A stretch of DNA of 64,000 bases, taken from positions 7,042,187 to 7,106,186 of the forward strand of contig NW_024040707.1 in the NCBI RefSeq assembly GCF_014851395.1, read 5' to 3'. Positions 26,170-38,500 of the stretch are shown here, in pieces. The position numbers and the translations under genes are program-made. Positions within the stretch are counted from its first letter, which is position 1. Each line of letters begins with the position of its first letter. This DNA is from Micropterus salmoides (lineage: Eukaryota; Chordata; Actinopteri; Centrarchiformes; Centrarchidae). Under the pieces are notes generated by a model. The model was given only the letters and a program-made list of their open reading frames with translations. It ran no database searches and had not been told where the DNA came from.

Positions 26170-27415
26170 CACTAAATGATTAAGAAACAGTTTTTATTGA
26201 AAGGAAGAGAGCAGAATAACATCATTCATATTTAATGGTTGCCTTTATTTGGATAATGTTTTGATGTAAATTTCCTCAGTCTGCACTCAACCTAATAAAT
26301 TCAATAAGACCTTAGCATTCAGCAGGGCATTTACACATCTGAAGCCCAGGAAACTGACTCATGTCTCTGAGAAAATGATGTGGACTTTTCAAAAGTGTCT
26401 GTAAATGGACAATGTCATCTTTATTCCACACAAGCAGAGCATTATACTGTTGCTCTGCAGTTGACCCTGCCACTTTTTGAATTATTTTTTCCACTTTTAA
26501 CACCATATCAAGACATCTGAGCAGTGGAATAAAATGTTAGTACACTCAACATCAGCTTTGAATAATTATTTAAAATCTGAATACATATGTGGAATATAAT
26601 TTATGGTTAAAGCAAAGCTAATGTTGTGACCAGTTACGCTTGATGCCCTCTGTGCTCAATCAGTCAAATTTTTTTTAACACAACACAAAAGCTGCGCTGA
26701 ATGAAATGCCAAGCTCATCATGTATTTCATTCTTGTTCGATTTCACACAGCAAATCTGTATGCGGTCTGAACTCATTACACCATCGGGTGCTAAAGGGCG
26801 CATGAGTCATCGTGGCATATCTGTATGAGTGGGCTCATGCAGAGAAGCCCACGTGCTGCTTTTTCAACCGTGGTGATGTCATAACCAGAGACTTCCTGAA
26901 CACAAGGTTCATTCACAGAGCCCTCCTCCCGACACAGGGACCAAGCACCAAACAAGCTATCTCCATAGTAACTACAGCCTCCAGGGATGTGAGTCCTCTT
27001 CTTGTTGTTATTTGCTATTTGAGGGAGGAATGGAGTTTGAAACTGTGAGTGTACTGTACAGGGACACACGTCATTTTTCTCAGGTTAAACTTTAAGTTCT
27101 GGACATTTTTATTATGTATAAATGATTTTAAAAAAACACATTGGGTCTCCCATGAGTCTCTCTGCTCCTCGCTCAAGACAGGAGAGGAGTGCTTGATGAG
27201 TCACTGTCTACTGTGGGTTTAATAATTTTCAATTTTCCTCTCATAATAGGCAGCATACAGAGTGAAGAAACACATTTGAGCTTTTTTTACTGAACACACT
27301 AACAGTACTATGTGACAAGACATGAAACTCAGCACCCAGAACCTTAAATGCATTTTAAATATTCATCAATTCATGACAGATACTGCAGAGGAATGACACA
27401 TTAAAGCACAGACAA
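26170..27415. other. Gene-free intergenic DNA downstream of nfatc2
   Basis: Overlapping plus and minus open frames at about 26.8-27.07 kb have no recognisable domain. This could include extra nfatc2 3' UTR if a more distal polyadenylation site (for example the AATAAA read on the minus strand near 27107) is used. Confidence 0.45.
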
Positions 27416-27417
27416 TC

Positions 27418-29518
27418 ATTACGTATATGGTTATTATTTATTGCTACTTTTAAGGATACAAAAATAGCATGAAACAGAGACTTTTTAAGAAGGCACAAAG
27501 TGTAGTAGACTCAAAATGAAACAAATACAACTATCAACACAGAAAACAAAATAAGACAGTATCAATAACATTTTCATTAGCAAAGATTAAAGATTGTAAA
27601 ATAATAATAACAAATGCATAAACAAAAATATAACCTATTAGGGGAGACTTAAAAGTTTTAATATATCATAAATCCCTTCAGAAAACATTTTACATTGTAA
27701 ACAAACAGATAAAAAATATGATGGTAACTATAACATTGTGTATATTATAAACACAAGAGGGAGGTAAAAGGTACATGACAGACGATTGTTTCTGTTTTAG
27801 TCTACTCAAACTTTATCGTAACACATAAACAATTACACTTAGTATCAAATATTTACAGAAAAGGGAAAAAACGATTACATTCAAGAAAGGTGAAATGCAC
27901 TGGCTCAATGAGAAATATAATTAATAGGTCAATATTCGCTCTACTAATATTTCAAATAAAATTTTCTATCAAGAAGGTCCATTTCAAATATTAGAAACTG
28001 AGATTTAATCTTACATTTTGCTTCTATTATGTGTTTTTACTGCTTTACTTTCACTTTACAATCATACAAATGGCACTTTTGATGTAATTCAGTAAGTGAA
28101 ATAATGCAAAAATAATCTTTTAACTACTGCTTTTTTTCAAGCTGTATTTGCACATGGGTTACACACACTCTGTTTCCCTACTGTGCCTACAGTGTGCATA
28201 AGGTATGACATTTACCCAAAATAATGTATGCTCTTTACATCGGCAAGCATGAAGCTTCTGCATAGGCAGGCATTTAGGTAGCTCTTAGTATACGGATTGT
28301 CATCATGGATAGAGTCAGAATTCAACTATACACAACAATAAACACAGTATAAGCTTTGGAATATTTTGTTGTAGACTGTGAAGCAGCCAGACACAAATGT
28401 TATTACAATCAACCTTAAGAGCAATACAAATAAAATAGATCAAACAATTGGATAAGCAAGACTGCCTTTAAATTTAAGTGTACAAAATACCTTACTTCAG
28501 CTTGCAAGAGCCAGACCTCAAATGCATCTTAAATACAATGCAAGTGAAAAATATATATTTATATATTTTAAATGTATGCTATTACTGTAGTATCAAAGGC
28601 CCCTGTGAAGCCACATTTGGCATTTTCACCTGAATATAAAGCAATATATTTAATGAATATAAAATGGTACATTATTCACATGACTCAAATATTATATTAA
28701 AAAAGTAATAACAATGACCCCCTGTTATTGAAAACAGTGCATATGAGGAGGCGTCACAATAGTTCATTTGTATATGGTTAAGGCAGTGTGCGCTTCACTT
28801 CAATTAGAAAACTGCACTTAAAATGAGATGATCAGCATGTAAGCTTAGAAGCATCTTTAAATACGTAGCTTCACACACAGACAAAATACACACTGTGCAA
28901 GAAGAATTAAACAAAAATATGACTAGCTTTAGCCACAAGAATTATTTGATTATATATATAAAGTTTATTTATTTATATATCTTGTATTTGGGATGAGTAT
29001 TTGGTATGACATTAAGCTGTTGACCAACCAATGTTCTTCAATAAGAAATTTCACAAATTTGAAACTGCTACATAATCAATCATTCACCACTCTGAGGCAA
29101 ACATGTGGGAGGCAAACAGGTGAGAGTTTAATGCCTGGATAGTATGGCTAAGGCTATTCTGCGGACACATTTCTCCAATTGTATGTCTTTATTCCTTTGT
29201 AAAACAAACTGTATCAAAACTTCAACCAGGAAAAAATAAGGCACATTCCTCTTCTTTCTTATCGGTTTGTTGCTGGGTGCTAGTGTTGACGTTATGCGTC
29301 AAATTCATTCTTCGTTTGCCAGATGAAACTGTTTATTGCAGGAAAGCATCCAAAGCAAACACAGCAGCCGGTAGCTGATATTTCTCTATGGATAAAGAAA
29401 ATGAGGAAGAGAAGGTCTGATTGTTGGCAGACTGGCGTCACCTCACTGTGTGCGTGTCTGTCTGTCTGTGTGTGTGTTGGGGGGGATATGTTGTCATTTC
29501 CTGCTCAGGTTCCTTCGT
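27418..29518 (-). other. nfatc2: nfatc2 3' UTR (predicted)
   Basis: About 2.1 kb of AT-rich sequence between the nfatc2 stop codon (29519-29521) and a minus-strand AATAAA at 27437-27442. It holds no interspersed repeats, unlike the DNA on either side, which is typical of a long conserved 3' UTR. Mammalian NFATC2 also has a 3' UTR of several kilobases. The boundary is inferred from the signal and not from transcript data. Confidence 0.55.
27437..27442 (-). promoter_or_regulatory. nfatc2: Candidate nfatc2 polyadenylation signal
   Basis: AATAAA on the minus strand. Downstream on that strand there is a U/GU-rich stretch (GATTGTCTGTGCTTTAATGT), as expected after a cleavage site at about 27420. 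Confidence 0.45.
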
Positions 29519-29574
29519 CTATGTCTGCCCTCTGGCCTGGACACCCGTCAGATCCTTTCTTATTATCTCATTCA
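29519..29574 (-). CDS. nfatc2: nfatc2 coding exon 10 (last, with stop)
   Basis: Acceptor GTTTTACAG just before 29574, then TG AAT GAG ATA ATA AGA AAG, reading VNEIIRKDL...ARGQT and a TAG at 29519-29521. With the last G of exon 9 the first codon is GTG (Val). Human NFATC2 ends VNEIIRKEFSGPPARNQT, so this tiny 17-residue tail is clearly the orthologous last exon although it lies 5.5 kb from exon 9. Confidence 0.92.
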
Positions 29575-32500
29575 CTGTAAAACAAAGAAAGAGAGGTCAG
29601 TTAGACAAAGGGTTTTTACAATAAAATTCAATCATTGCAGAACACCTATTATTATTATTTATTATTACTATTATTATTATTATCAAATTGAATGTATATC
29701 CTGAAATACTGTTGACAGATAGGTGTTTTGACGTTTGTGTTAAGGGCGTTGATGGAAGGCAGATAAAGGCTGCATTAATGTTCAGTAACCACTAGAGGTA
29801 GAGCTATGCAAGAGTCTATGAACGATCACTTCCTGTTGCTGGGATGATTACAAGTGTGTGTATACACATCAACAGAAGAGGAAGGGGGTTGAAATGGAAA
29901 CTTTCAGTGTCATGGTTCTAAATATAGAATCACAATGTGTGAGGGGGCATGAGGACTATGTCATGCATTGAAAATAATATAAAATATTGAATTTCTTAAA
30001 TTGAATAAATGAGATTATTTATGTCAGCCAACATGTGAGAATTTGAAGTTTTGTTGTGTACGCGCCGATAAAATAGCCACTGACATCAACGCAGCAAAGT
30101 GAAGAGGAGAAGTGTAACTACCTGTGACTCTGTCAGGCTGCCAGTACATCTGCCCACCTCTGTGATGAGCTCTGATGTTTATCTGGGTGCCCAGGCCTAC
30201 TGTGTGTCTGTCTGTGTACACTGGAACTCTGAAACATTATGGGCCGGTGCCACTGCTTCCACTCTGCCTCTGGGAACTCATTAGGGTCAATGAGTAATAT
30301 AAGTATTTCAAAGTGGGCCAAAAAAGCTTTTTGCCCGTATCTAAGCCATTAGAGAGCATATTGTGTCTGTGGTTTTGTAACCATGGTAATAGGCCACACT
30401 TTGCAATTGATTTAGTCAACTGAAGTTAAAAATGTACATGTTAAAATCAGAAAATTAATATCTGAAGAAGTTATTAGCCTACAAACATTGTCATAGTTCT
30501 GTTGTGTAGTATAAGGTATTGTTCCTGTTTTGTTCATTAGTGTTGTTGAACATTTTAGGAAGTACACTTATTTGCTTTCTTTCTGAGAGTTAGAGAGAAC
30601 CTCTCTATTCCCTAAATATGAAGCTACAGCCAGCAGCCAATTAGCTTAACTTAGCTTAGCACAAAGCTTGGAAAACAGCTAGATTAGCTCTGTACAAAGG
30701 TTAGAAAACATTTGCCTATTTATCCTTTTTACACTTGTTTTTTTAAATGTAACAAACAAGATATAATACAGTGTTAATTGCTAAACCTAGCTAAGCCAAT
30801 CAGCTGCTGGCTGTAGCCTCATATTCAAAGGGACAAATATAAGAGTGGTATTTATCTTCTCATTTACTTTAACTCTAGGAAAGACAGCTAAAAAGTTTAA
30901 CTATTCCTTTAAACTCAACAGATGACTGAAAGATAAATAATATTAAAATATTAAGATGATTCGCTACTGAAAGAACCACCAGCTTTGCAAAATACTATAT
31001 GCTGCTATCCTGCATGGTAGAAGAACTTGACAACTTATTCAGTTGACTTGTGTAAGTTCTATTTAAAGCCCTGCTTTACATAGTGGTGAGACAAAGAGTG
31101 CAACTACCAAAACACATGTAAAATGAAATCAGACACCATCTCACCCACGCAACAGCCTCTCAGATGAGTGTGAAGGGCAACTTGCCGCAAAACTGGCCAA
31201 AAACAGTTGCAAGGTGTTGGCATATTCTTATTTAAGACTAGCAACCAAGAGGTGTAAATAAAAGCAAAGGAACCAATGGATAGTAGATATTTCTAACCAA
31301 AATGAGCACCCACAACTACAGTCCATCCAACAAACCAATCTTTGTTTGTCTCTCTTTCTGTCTCTCCCCTTGCATTTCTATCTGATCATTTGCAGATGTG
31401 AAAGAGAAACAACTCATTACAGCAGGTCAACACATATTATAGCCAGAGCAGCATTTGAGAGTTGCGAAGCTGCAGGAGCGACCAAACCGGGTGCTCTGCT
31501 GTCGTCACAGCATCAGCGTCCCTGTTTATTTTAGTATGTAGTGGAATTCCCTCTGACACCTAATGCCTTAAAGAAACTTTCATCTCCCCAGCGGTGCCAC
31601 AGGATTTTTCCTGAGCATAAAACGAGCTTAGAGAAGCAGCAGGAGCACCGCAGTGTGGCAACAAACAGTGGGGCTTTACTGAATCTAATGAAGGGTTGGC
31701 ACGGACCGTCTATTTAAGGCTGGCCTGGAGAACACTCGGGCTAGTCTGTTCAATAGGTGAGTGTCTGGCTCCTGAGTTCTGCACCAATGAGCTGCACTGT
31801 TTACAGACGGTGGGAGGAGAGAGACAGACACCCTGTACAGTAGCTGACTCAATGGGTGCACACTGCCTGCTGCGAGCCGGAATGTGTGTGTTTGTGTGTC
31901 TGCAAGTATTTGCATGTTAATACAATGTATGCGTTTGTGTGTAGAACAACGTAGAGTATGTTCAAGGTGTGCATATGATGGGATAGATTCAAGAGAGGCT
32001 GATGAGGGATTGTAACAACAGCATGAAGTTGAAAATCTTAGAGAGAAAAGAGAAAGTGTGGAAGTGGACTGGCAGCTAGCCACCAATCTAACCACAAATC
32101 CGGTGTTTCAGTGTTCACATTTTGTCTGTCTTCAAGCAATGCTCACACACCAGTATGTGCAGTGAACGAGTTATTGGTTGCTGTTCCTTCTTGCTATACT
32201 GGTACCTTCCTAATAATATAATTCCAGATAATCATCTGTCTCAGTGCAAAAATGTATTCCAAAGTTCAACTGAAACTGAAGTCAGCATTACTTGAATCAA
32301 CTAGGTATTTCTAACGTTAGTCTTTAGTAAAAAATTACCTGTTTGTGTTACTATTCATCCACCACAGAACAGTACCACTGTCAATGGTAACACAAACGGG
32401 GTATTTCTCACTAAGAATACAAACTTGCAGAAAAAAGCATGAACTGTGGCACTGGCCCACTTGTCTTACAGCTGAATTGCATTTGGAAGAGATCTCTTCA

Positions 32501-35500
32501 CAGTTTGGAGTGAAGGAACAATTATAGTAACCAATGAATCTTGCGGACATGGGAGTATTGTTTTGAATAACCAATTATAAAGAAGAGGATAACAAATGCC
32601 AAAATATATAAATATACTCTTTCACTGTAAATGTGTCTTAAAGCAGTTGTCATACGCTCATCACTACAGTTGTAGCACCGTCTGGATACAGCTAAGCTGT
32701 GTATTTATCAAGGCTTTCAAATGGGATGGAAGTGAGCTGCAACTAATGCGTCCACTAGGCAGTTGCTGTGTGCTTTATCTCTCCTGCCCTGATCTCTACC
32801 TGCAGGAATAATTTTACCTGCTCCACTGCCTCAGGGCTTTATTCCACACCTACTAAATCCGTTACCCTCAGCCTTTGTCAGCTATGCCAGTGGCTCTTTG
32901 CTGTTTCCCAAACTACGTGGCACGCAGTGATCAATGCCAGACATTCTTGTCCTTTATGGTCCAATGGCAAGGCAGGCTCCAACAGATATCTTTTTTTCCC
33001 AGTTGAATATTGCCTTGTTTTAGAGGTACAGATTTAAGTTGGTTTGTGTCAGTTCTATTTACATAGTGGTGAGAAAAAGGGTGCGACTATCAAAATACAT
33101 GTTGAGTAGATAAACAAATAAAGTAAATACAATCAACGGACTTTGTCTCTTTTGAGCTCCAACAGGAGGCATGGGAACTTGTGTGAGGGCTGACGAAATA
33201 AGACCTCTGCGTGGGAGAGATTATGAACCAAGATTTGGTACAAAATAAAATACCTGACTGTCTTTTCAAACTTCTAACTGAAGGTGACACAGTTCAGGCA
33301 CCCCGGAGATGTGACGCTTATCGACCACAACACTGTGACAATACCAGGATGTGGCTTCACCCTTCTTTCAAAAATGACTACAAACTGAAACACATGTCTT
33401 GATGAGTAATGTTGACAATCTCACTTTGGCGAAAATGTGTTTGGTCCTGAACTTAAATGATTGTTTTGTGGTCGTGATCATACTTCAATTCCTTTGCAGT
33501 TAAATACGGGGATTTTTTTGAACACGCTTATCTTCTCACCTTTGTCTGAATTATTATTTTTTTTTGAATAGTGGAAAGTCCCCCCATTTTTCCCCATTAA
33601 ATGATGTGGGTAGACCTGTAGGAATGACAAGCAGCGTACACAGTCTCCAAATGCGATTATTATTGTAAATGCATTACAGATATGGTTTTAACATTAAGGG
33701 ATATGGTATTATAAAATACCATACCATAGTTTTAAAATAATAAAATCGCCTATAATACTCTGGATAAAAGAAGGCAAATAAAAAGAAGTAACCGCTAATT
33801 CTGCAATTATTTTTTATGAGATTTCCAGGGAAAAGGTAATGTGCTATTTAAATAAAAACTAAAATTGAACAAAGATACAGAGGCACCTTGGGAAGCGGAC
33901 TAGCCGTCATCACTTTATGTTGATGGGAGGATCAAACAGGAGGCCCAGTGTGACTGTTCCTCTAGCTCCTTGTTAATTCACCAACTCACAGCCCTGTTGC
34001 TGTTTACTGCGGAGGGAAACCCTGCAAGCTCCATCCAAAAAACACAAATTCCATTGCTAGCCTTTTTTTCTTCGTTTCACTTTTTCCATTGAAACACGCA
34101 CAGCCTCTTCCCTTTTCCTGCGAACTAGCCTCCACCCTCCCGCTATCTTACAGGGATCAGGCTCGATTTCTGGAGGAGAGCAGCTGCAAATAGGAATTTC
34201 TTGTGCCAGATTGGCAGAATGTCGTGGTCGGGAAAAAAGATAATCCTCTGGTGGGTTCCCCCACAGAATCGAGGGGCATAAGGCCAAGGAGAAGCCCCGG
34301 CCAACTACAACAAACAGAGAGGCTTTCCCCAGCTCTCCCAGGCAGCCCGTTCCACTGTTTGACAATGGTTGCCATGGAAGTTGTTTTTCACTTCATAACA
34401 GTGTCAACATGTCCAGGCGGTCAGGAGAGTGACACTTTTTTTCTCCCTCCCTCTCTGTCTTTAATGTGAGAGAGAGAGAAAGAAAGCTCATTTCCTCATG
34501 TGTGGCAGTGCCAGACGAACCCCTGCGACCAGCATGTTGTATGGAGCAACATGATGACAATCTCAAACTGCCTTTAAACCTCACGTGGCTGACACAGACT
34601 AAAGAAAAGAAAAATACTGTGCCACTTTCCAAGTCATTTTATTGTAAAACATAAGACAGTTTGGAGAACCTTTAACTCCAAAGTAAGGAAGAGGTTCAAC
34701 CTTCTGCCTGCTGCTGGATGTGGCCTGACATTAATTCTGTCAGAGGGTAATGGGGTTGACAAGCACAAGTATAAACATATGACTCAGAATCCTGTTATTT
34801 CCACCTTGAGTGGAACATAGCTACACCTCCTGTCAAGGATTGTTTTAACAGTGTGAGATTGCTTTGTTGGCTTTGTTCATTGGGACACTATAGCACGTAT
34901 ATCAAACCGGGGTGTATGAAAAGGAGATGCCGCAGATATTTTAAATATCCTTGAATTGTCCTTATGCTGGAGGGGCTTAGCATTCATCTCTTTCAAAAAG
35001 GGAATTGCACATATCTATCACTTGTCTGCCTGCTTTTTTTCACCTCATCACACTTTCCTGGTAGACACACAAGCCATCCCACTCACACAGAGTATAAAAG
35101 CATTAACTTACACTCACCATCATCTAGGTAGGCCTGGTCCAAGTTCTCCTCCTTGACCGTCACCCTCCTCTGTCCGTCTCCTGGAGCCTCCATCTGCCCC
35201 GTGCCAGGTGGAGCCCGGCCTTTCTGCTGCCCCTTCTGGGCATAGGGCTGCTGCTGGATCACAGTGGGATAGTGCTGTGAGTGGGAGACTGCTGCCTGAG
35301 CCTGGGGGGGTGTGGGTGAGTGGGCGGCGGCCTGTGGGGAGTAGCCATCGCAGTAGATGATCTGCTGGTTGTCAGGCTGCGGAGCAGTGAGAGCTTGAGG
35401 GTCTTCTGCCCGAAGCAGGTGGTTGGTGGGGGAGAACTGGATGATCGAAGAGTGCTGGCCTGCAGCGATGGGACCTACAGACTGACCCGAGGAGCCTGTG

Positions 35501-38500
35501 TGAACCAGGACTGACCTGTGTGGGTCAGGCATCATCCCTCCAGCCTGCTGATAAAGGCCAGGGCTGCCGCTCAGACTCTTGCCACCACGGGAGTAGACGA
35601 TAGCCGGACTCTGCTGCTGGTAACGGGCGTCTTGACTTGGAAGGCTGGAGCTGAGACGCTGGCAGGAGGCCATGCTAGAGACCAGGCCGTTGTCTTGATG
35701 GAGGATGCTGCGTGGGTTGTGGTAATAGGAATGAGGAGATAAGCCCAAGATCTGAGGCATGGAAAACCCCATGTGGTCTGCTTCGTACTCATCTATAGGT
35801 TCTGTCTTGATGGATGGAGCTGTAAGGAAGTTGAAAAAGTAAAGAGATGACTGTAAACATTCTGAAAGGAAGTACTGAAAGGAAGTAGTGTACTCACAAT
35901 AATAATACTCAGTATAATCACTGTCCATTCAAATCCCACAGTAAGATATATGCATACCACAAAGAGGCTGAGCAGCATTCTTACATGCCATTGGTGTGTA
36001 GGTGAAATGTTGAGGCTGGCTCCGCTTCCTCTTGCCATTAATGACGTAGAAGTTCACTTTGACCGAATGGCAGACAGATGTGTCTCGGTAGGATGGCACC
36101 TCCACAAACAGCATGCTCTACAAGACAGTGCTCTATTATGTACTGAAACTGATCTTTTTCTTTGAAGTGAACTACTAGATCATGACAATGTACATGTTTG
36201 GTGTGTTTTACAGGTTTCATGCAGGTTTTTAAGAACATTCTGGTGTGTAATACGTACAGGCTGGCTCTTATCTTTGTCCACTGTTGCTTCCATTTCCCAG
36301 ATTTGCTGCCCATCTAGAAAGAGAAGAAGCAGAGAGAGAAATTGAAAACCTAATGTTAAACAATGTGGTAATTAACTCTAGTAAGTAAGGCTGATTGTTT
36401 CAAGATGTACCAGACAGTGTATAATTCTGCAAGTCTTTACGCTGTAAATTTAGAAAATGCAGAATCCTAACCAATCGAGAAATCCACTTATTCTGAATTC
36501 TTTGTATTTTAAAGGCATTTTATGTCATGTCACTAATTTGATTCAGTTATGTACAGTAGATTTATAACCACCATGATGATCTGATTAAAATTCATGTGGA
36601 CATAAAAAGCCTCTTTGTGCATGTAGATAATATCATTTTTAAAACCATTTCCTCTTACACCACCAAGCACACCTAAAAGGTAGAGATGATCTGACCCTAT
36701 ACCACAAACACATGTACAATTGTTCACTAATCAGAAAGACATGTGGCAGTGAAATACACACCGGTCTGCTCTCGAATGCAGACAGAAACACAACAATAAC
36801 AGGGATCTGATGAGATAGGTTACATCGCATTTTATTAGATTAAACTTAAGCTGTCATCCAGGTGAATAAAGCAGAAAACAAATTGTGCTTCTAAATGTAA
36901 ACTCCATGTGCCCTAACACATGATACGACATGTGCTGCAGTGAGTTCTAGTTGAATGTCAGTGTAGGTGGGATACCCTCTGTCAAATTGCAAATTAAAAA
37001 CACATGGCTTAAATGACTCAGCAGGAGGAAGGGGGATTCCACACATCTCGCCAACTTTTCTTTGCCAACTTTATTTTTATGATCAACTCTCTCCACCTCT
37101 CTTACAAAACGTGATGACTACTGCTTTCTTGGCGCTTGTTTGTTTGTGTTTTGTTGCAGTTTTACTCTAAGGGATACCCCGACTCTTGTTCTCCCCCTGG
37201 AGATAATTGTGTGTGGAGGTGGAAAGGGGGAACGAGAGAGCTGGAGAGAAAGCCGGAGAAAGCTTTGGCCAGGGAAGCTTTCCTTCCCTCAGTGCAACCC
37301 TCCCTGTCCGAGCACAGCCAGGGGAGCTCCAGCCAGAGGCAGCTGTCTCTCATAAAGAGAGATTTCACAGCTGCACTGGTCCAGAACTTTGTGTCATACA
37401 GAAACTCTCCAAAACAATGGCACTTCGTAAGATTTCTTTTTCCGTCTCTGTCTTACTATCCATTACTGTGCTGTGTCGTAACACAGCGGCAGGGAACCCC
37501 GGAGAAGGAAAAGAAAAAAAAGCCGGAGCAATGCAGCAAGTTTTAGTTGAGGTAGCCTGTGGGGTGCCTGCATTTAAAAAGCCAGGAACTCCACTCTCAG
37601 ACAGCAGTGGAGCCAGTGACTCACAATATCAGACAAATACAAGCATTTTAGCACAACTGTCCACCCCACAGACCCTTCGAGCGGCAGCTAGAGGTAAGCA
37701 GAAGTGGCCATGAGGAGGAAGAAAAGGGCAAAAGGAAGTGTTATGGTTATGATCTGGATCATGTACATTACTCATGTGGCTCCAGCTATACAATAATAGT
37801 GGTGAAATGTGAAAGCTGTGATCTATAGTTACTTATGAGTCAGTTAACACTTGTGCTGTGGTGTTATTGTGACACTGTGTTTTGTAATAGCAGAACTAAC
37901 AGATGCACAGACCATATGGATTTGACCATAAACTGACTCTTTCCTACAGGTTGTGATCGACGGGGATGATGTGATTCAATGCCACTCACCCTGGGTTTTC
38001 TCCATAAAAATGACCTTGGAATCGGAACTGAAGTTCTGCCCAGTCAGGATCATCTGCTGACCTCCCAGAACAGAGCAGCTGTCCATGTCCTGCTTCTCCA
38101 CCATGGGAAGCTCATGTGCTGAACGCTGGGCTGTCGGGACACACGGAGGGGCGGTGTGTTACATTTACTGTTTATCTACTCTCTCACATAAGAACATTTA
38201 GCCACATAAACCAGCATTTAACTACAGTCGAGCTGAAACAATTAGCTGATCGCCAGAAAGATATTTTGGTACTATACTATTTTGATAATCGATAAATTGG
38301 TTCAGGCATTTGTTTTCAAGCAAAAATAGTGAAAATTTGACAAAAGTCATCTTCTTTTTTCTGTTTTATATCATTGCAAACTGAATAGCTTTGGGCTTTG
38401 GACTGTTGGTCGGACAAAACAAGATGTGAAGACATCACTTCCAGGCATGGACATTTTTTCACGCCATTTTACATTTCATGATTAATCAATTAATCACAAG

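Larger units (their letters stand above)
29575..35117 (-). other. nfatc2: nfatc2 intron 9 (5.5 kb)
   Basis: Largest intron of the gene. It holds a (ATT)n microsatellite (29647-29682), a MITE-like repeat (30547-30905), a pair of related 65-80 bp segments (31047-31125 and 33050-33112) and otherwise unclassified sequence. Mammalian NFATC2 has an alternative C-terminus encoded by another terminal exon; I looked for an equivalent here and did not find a convincing one. Confidence 0.7.

Noticed and set aside
35320..35742. Plus-strand ORFs opposite nfatc2 exon 9
   Set aside because: Shadow frames of a strongly conserved coding exon; the minus-strand product matches NFATC2.
37207..37713. 168-codon plus-strand ORF as a firm gene
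   Set aside because: Kept only as a weak candidate (exon 37160-37693): no family match, no supporting conservation data and one exon only.
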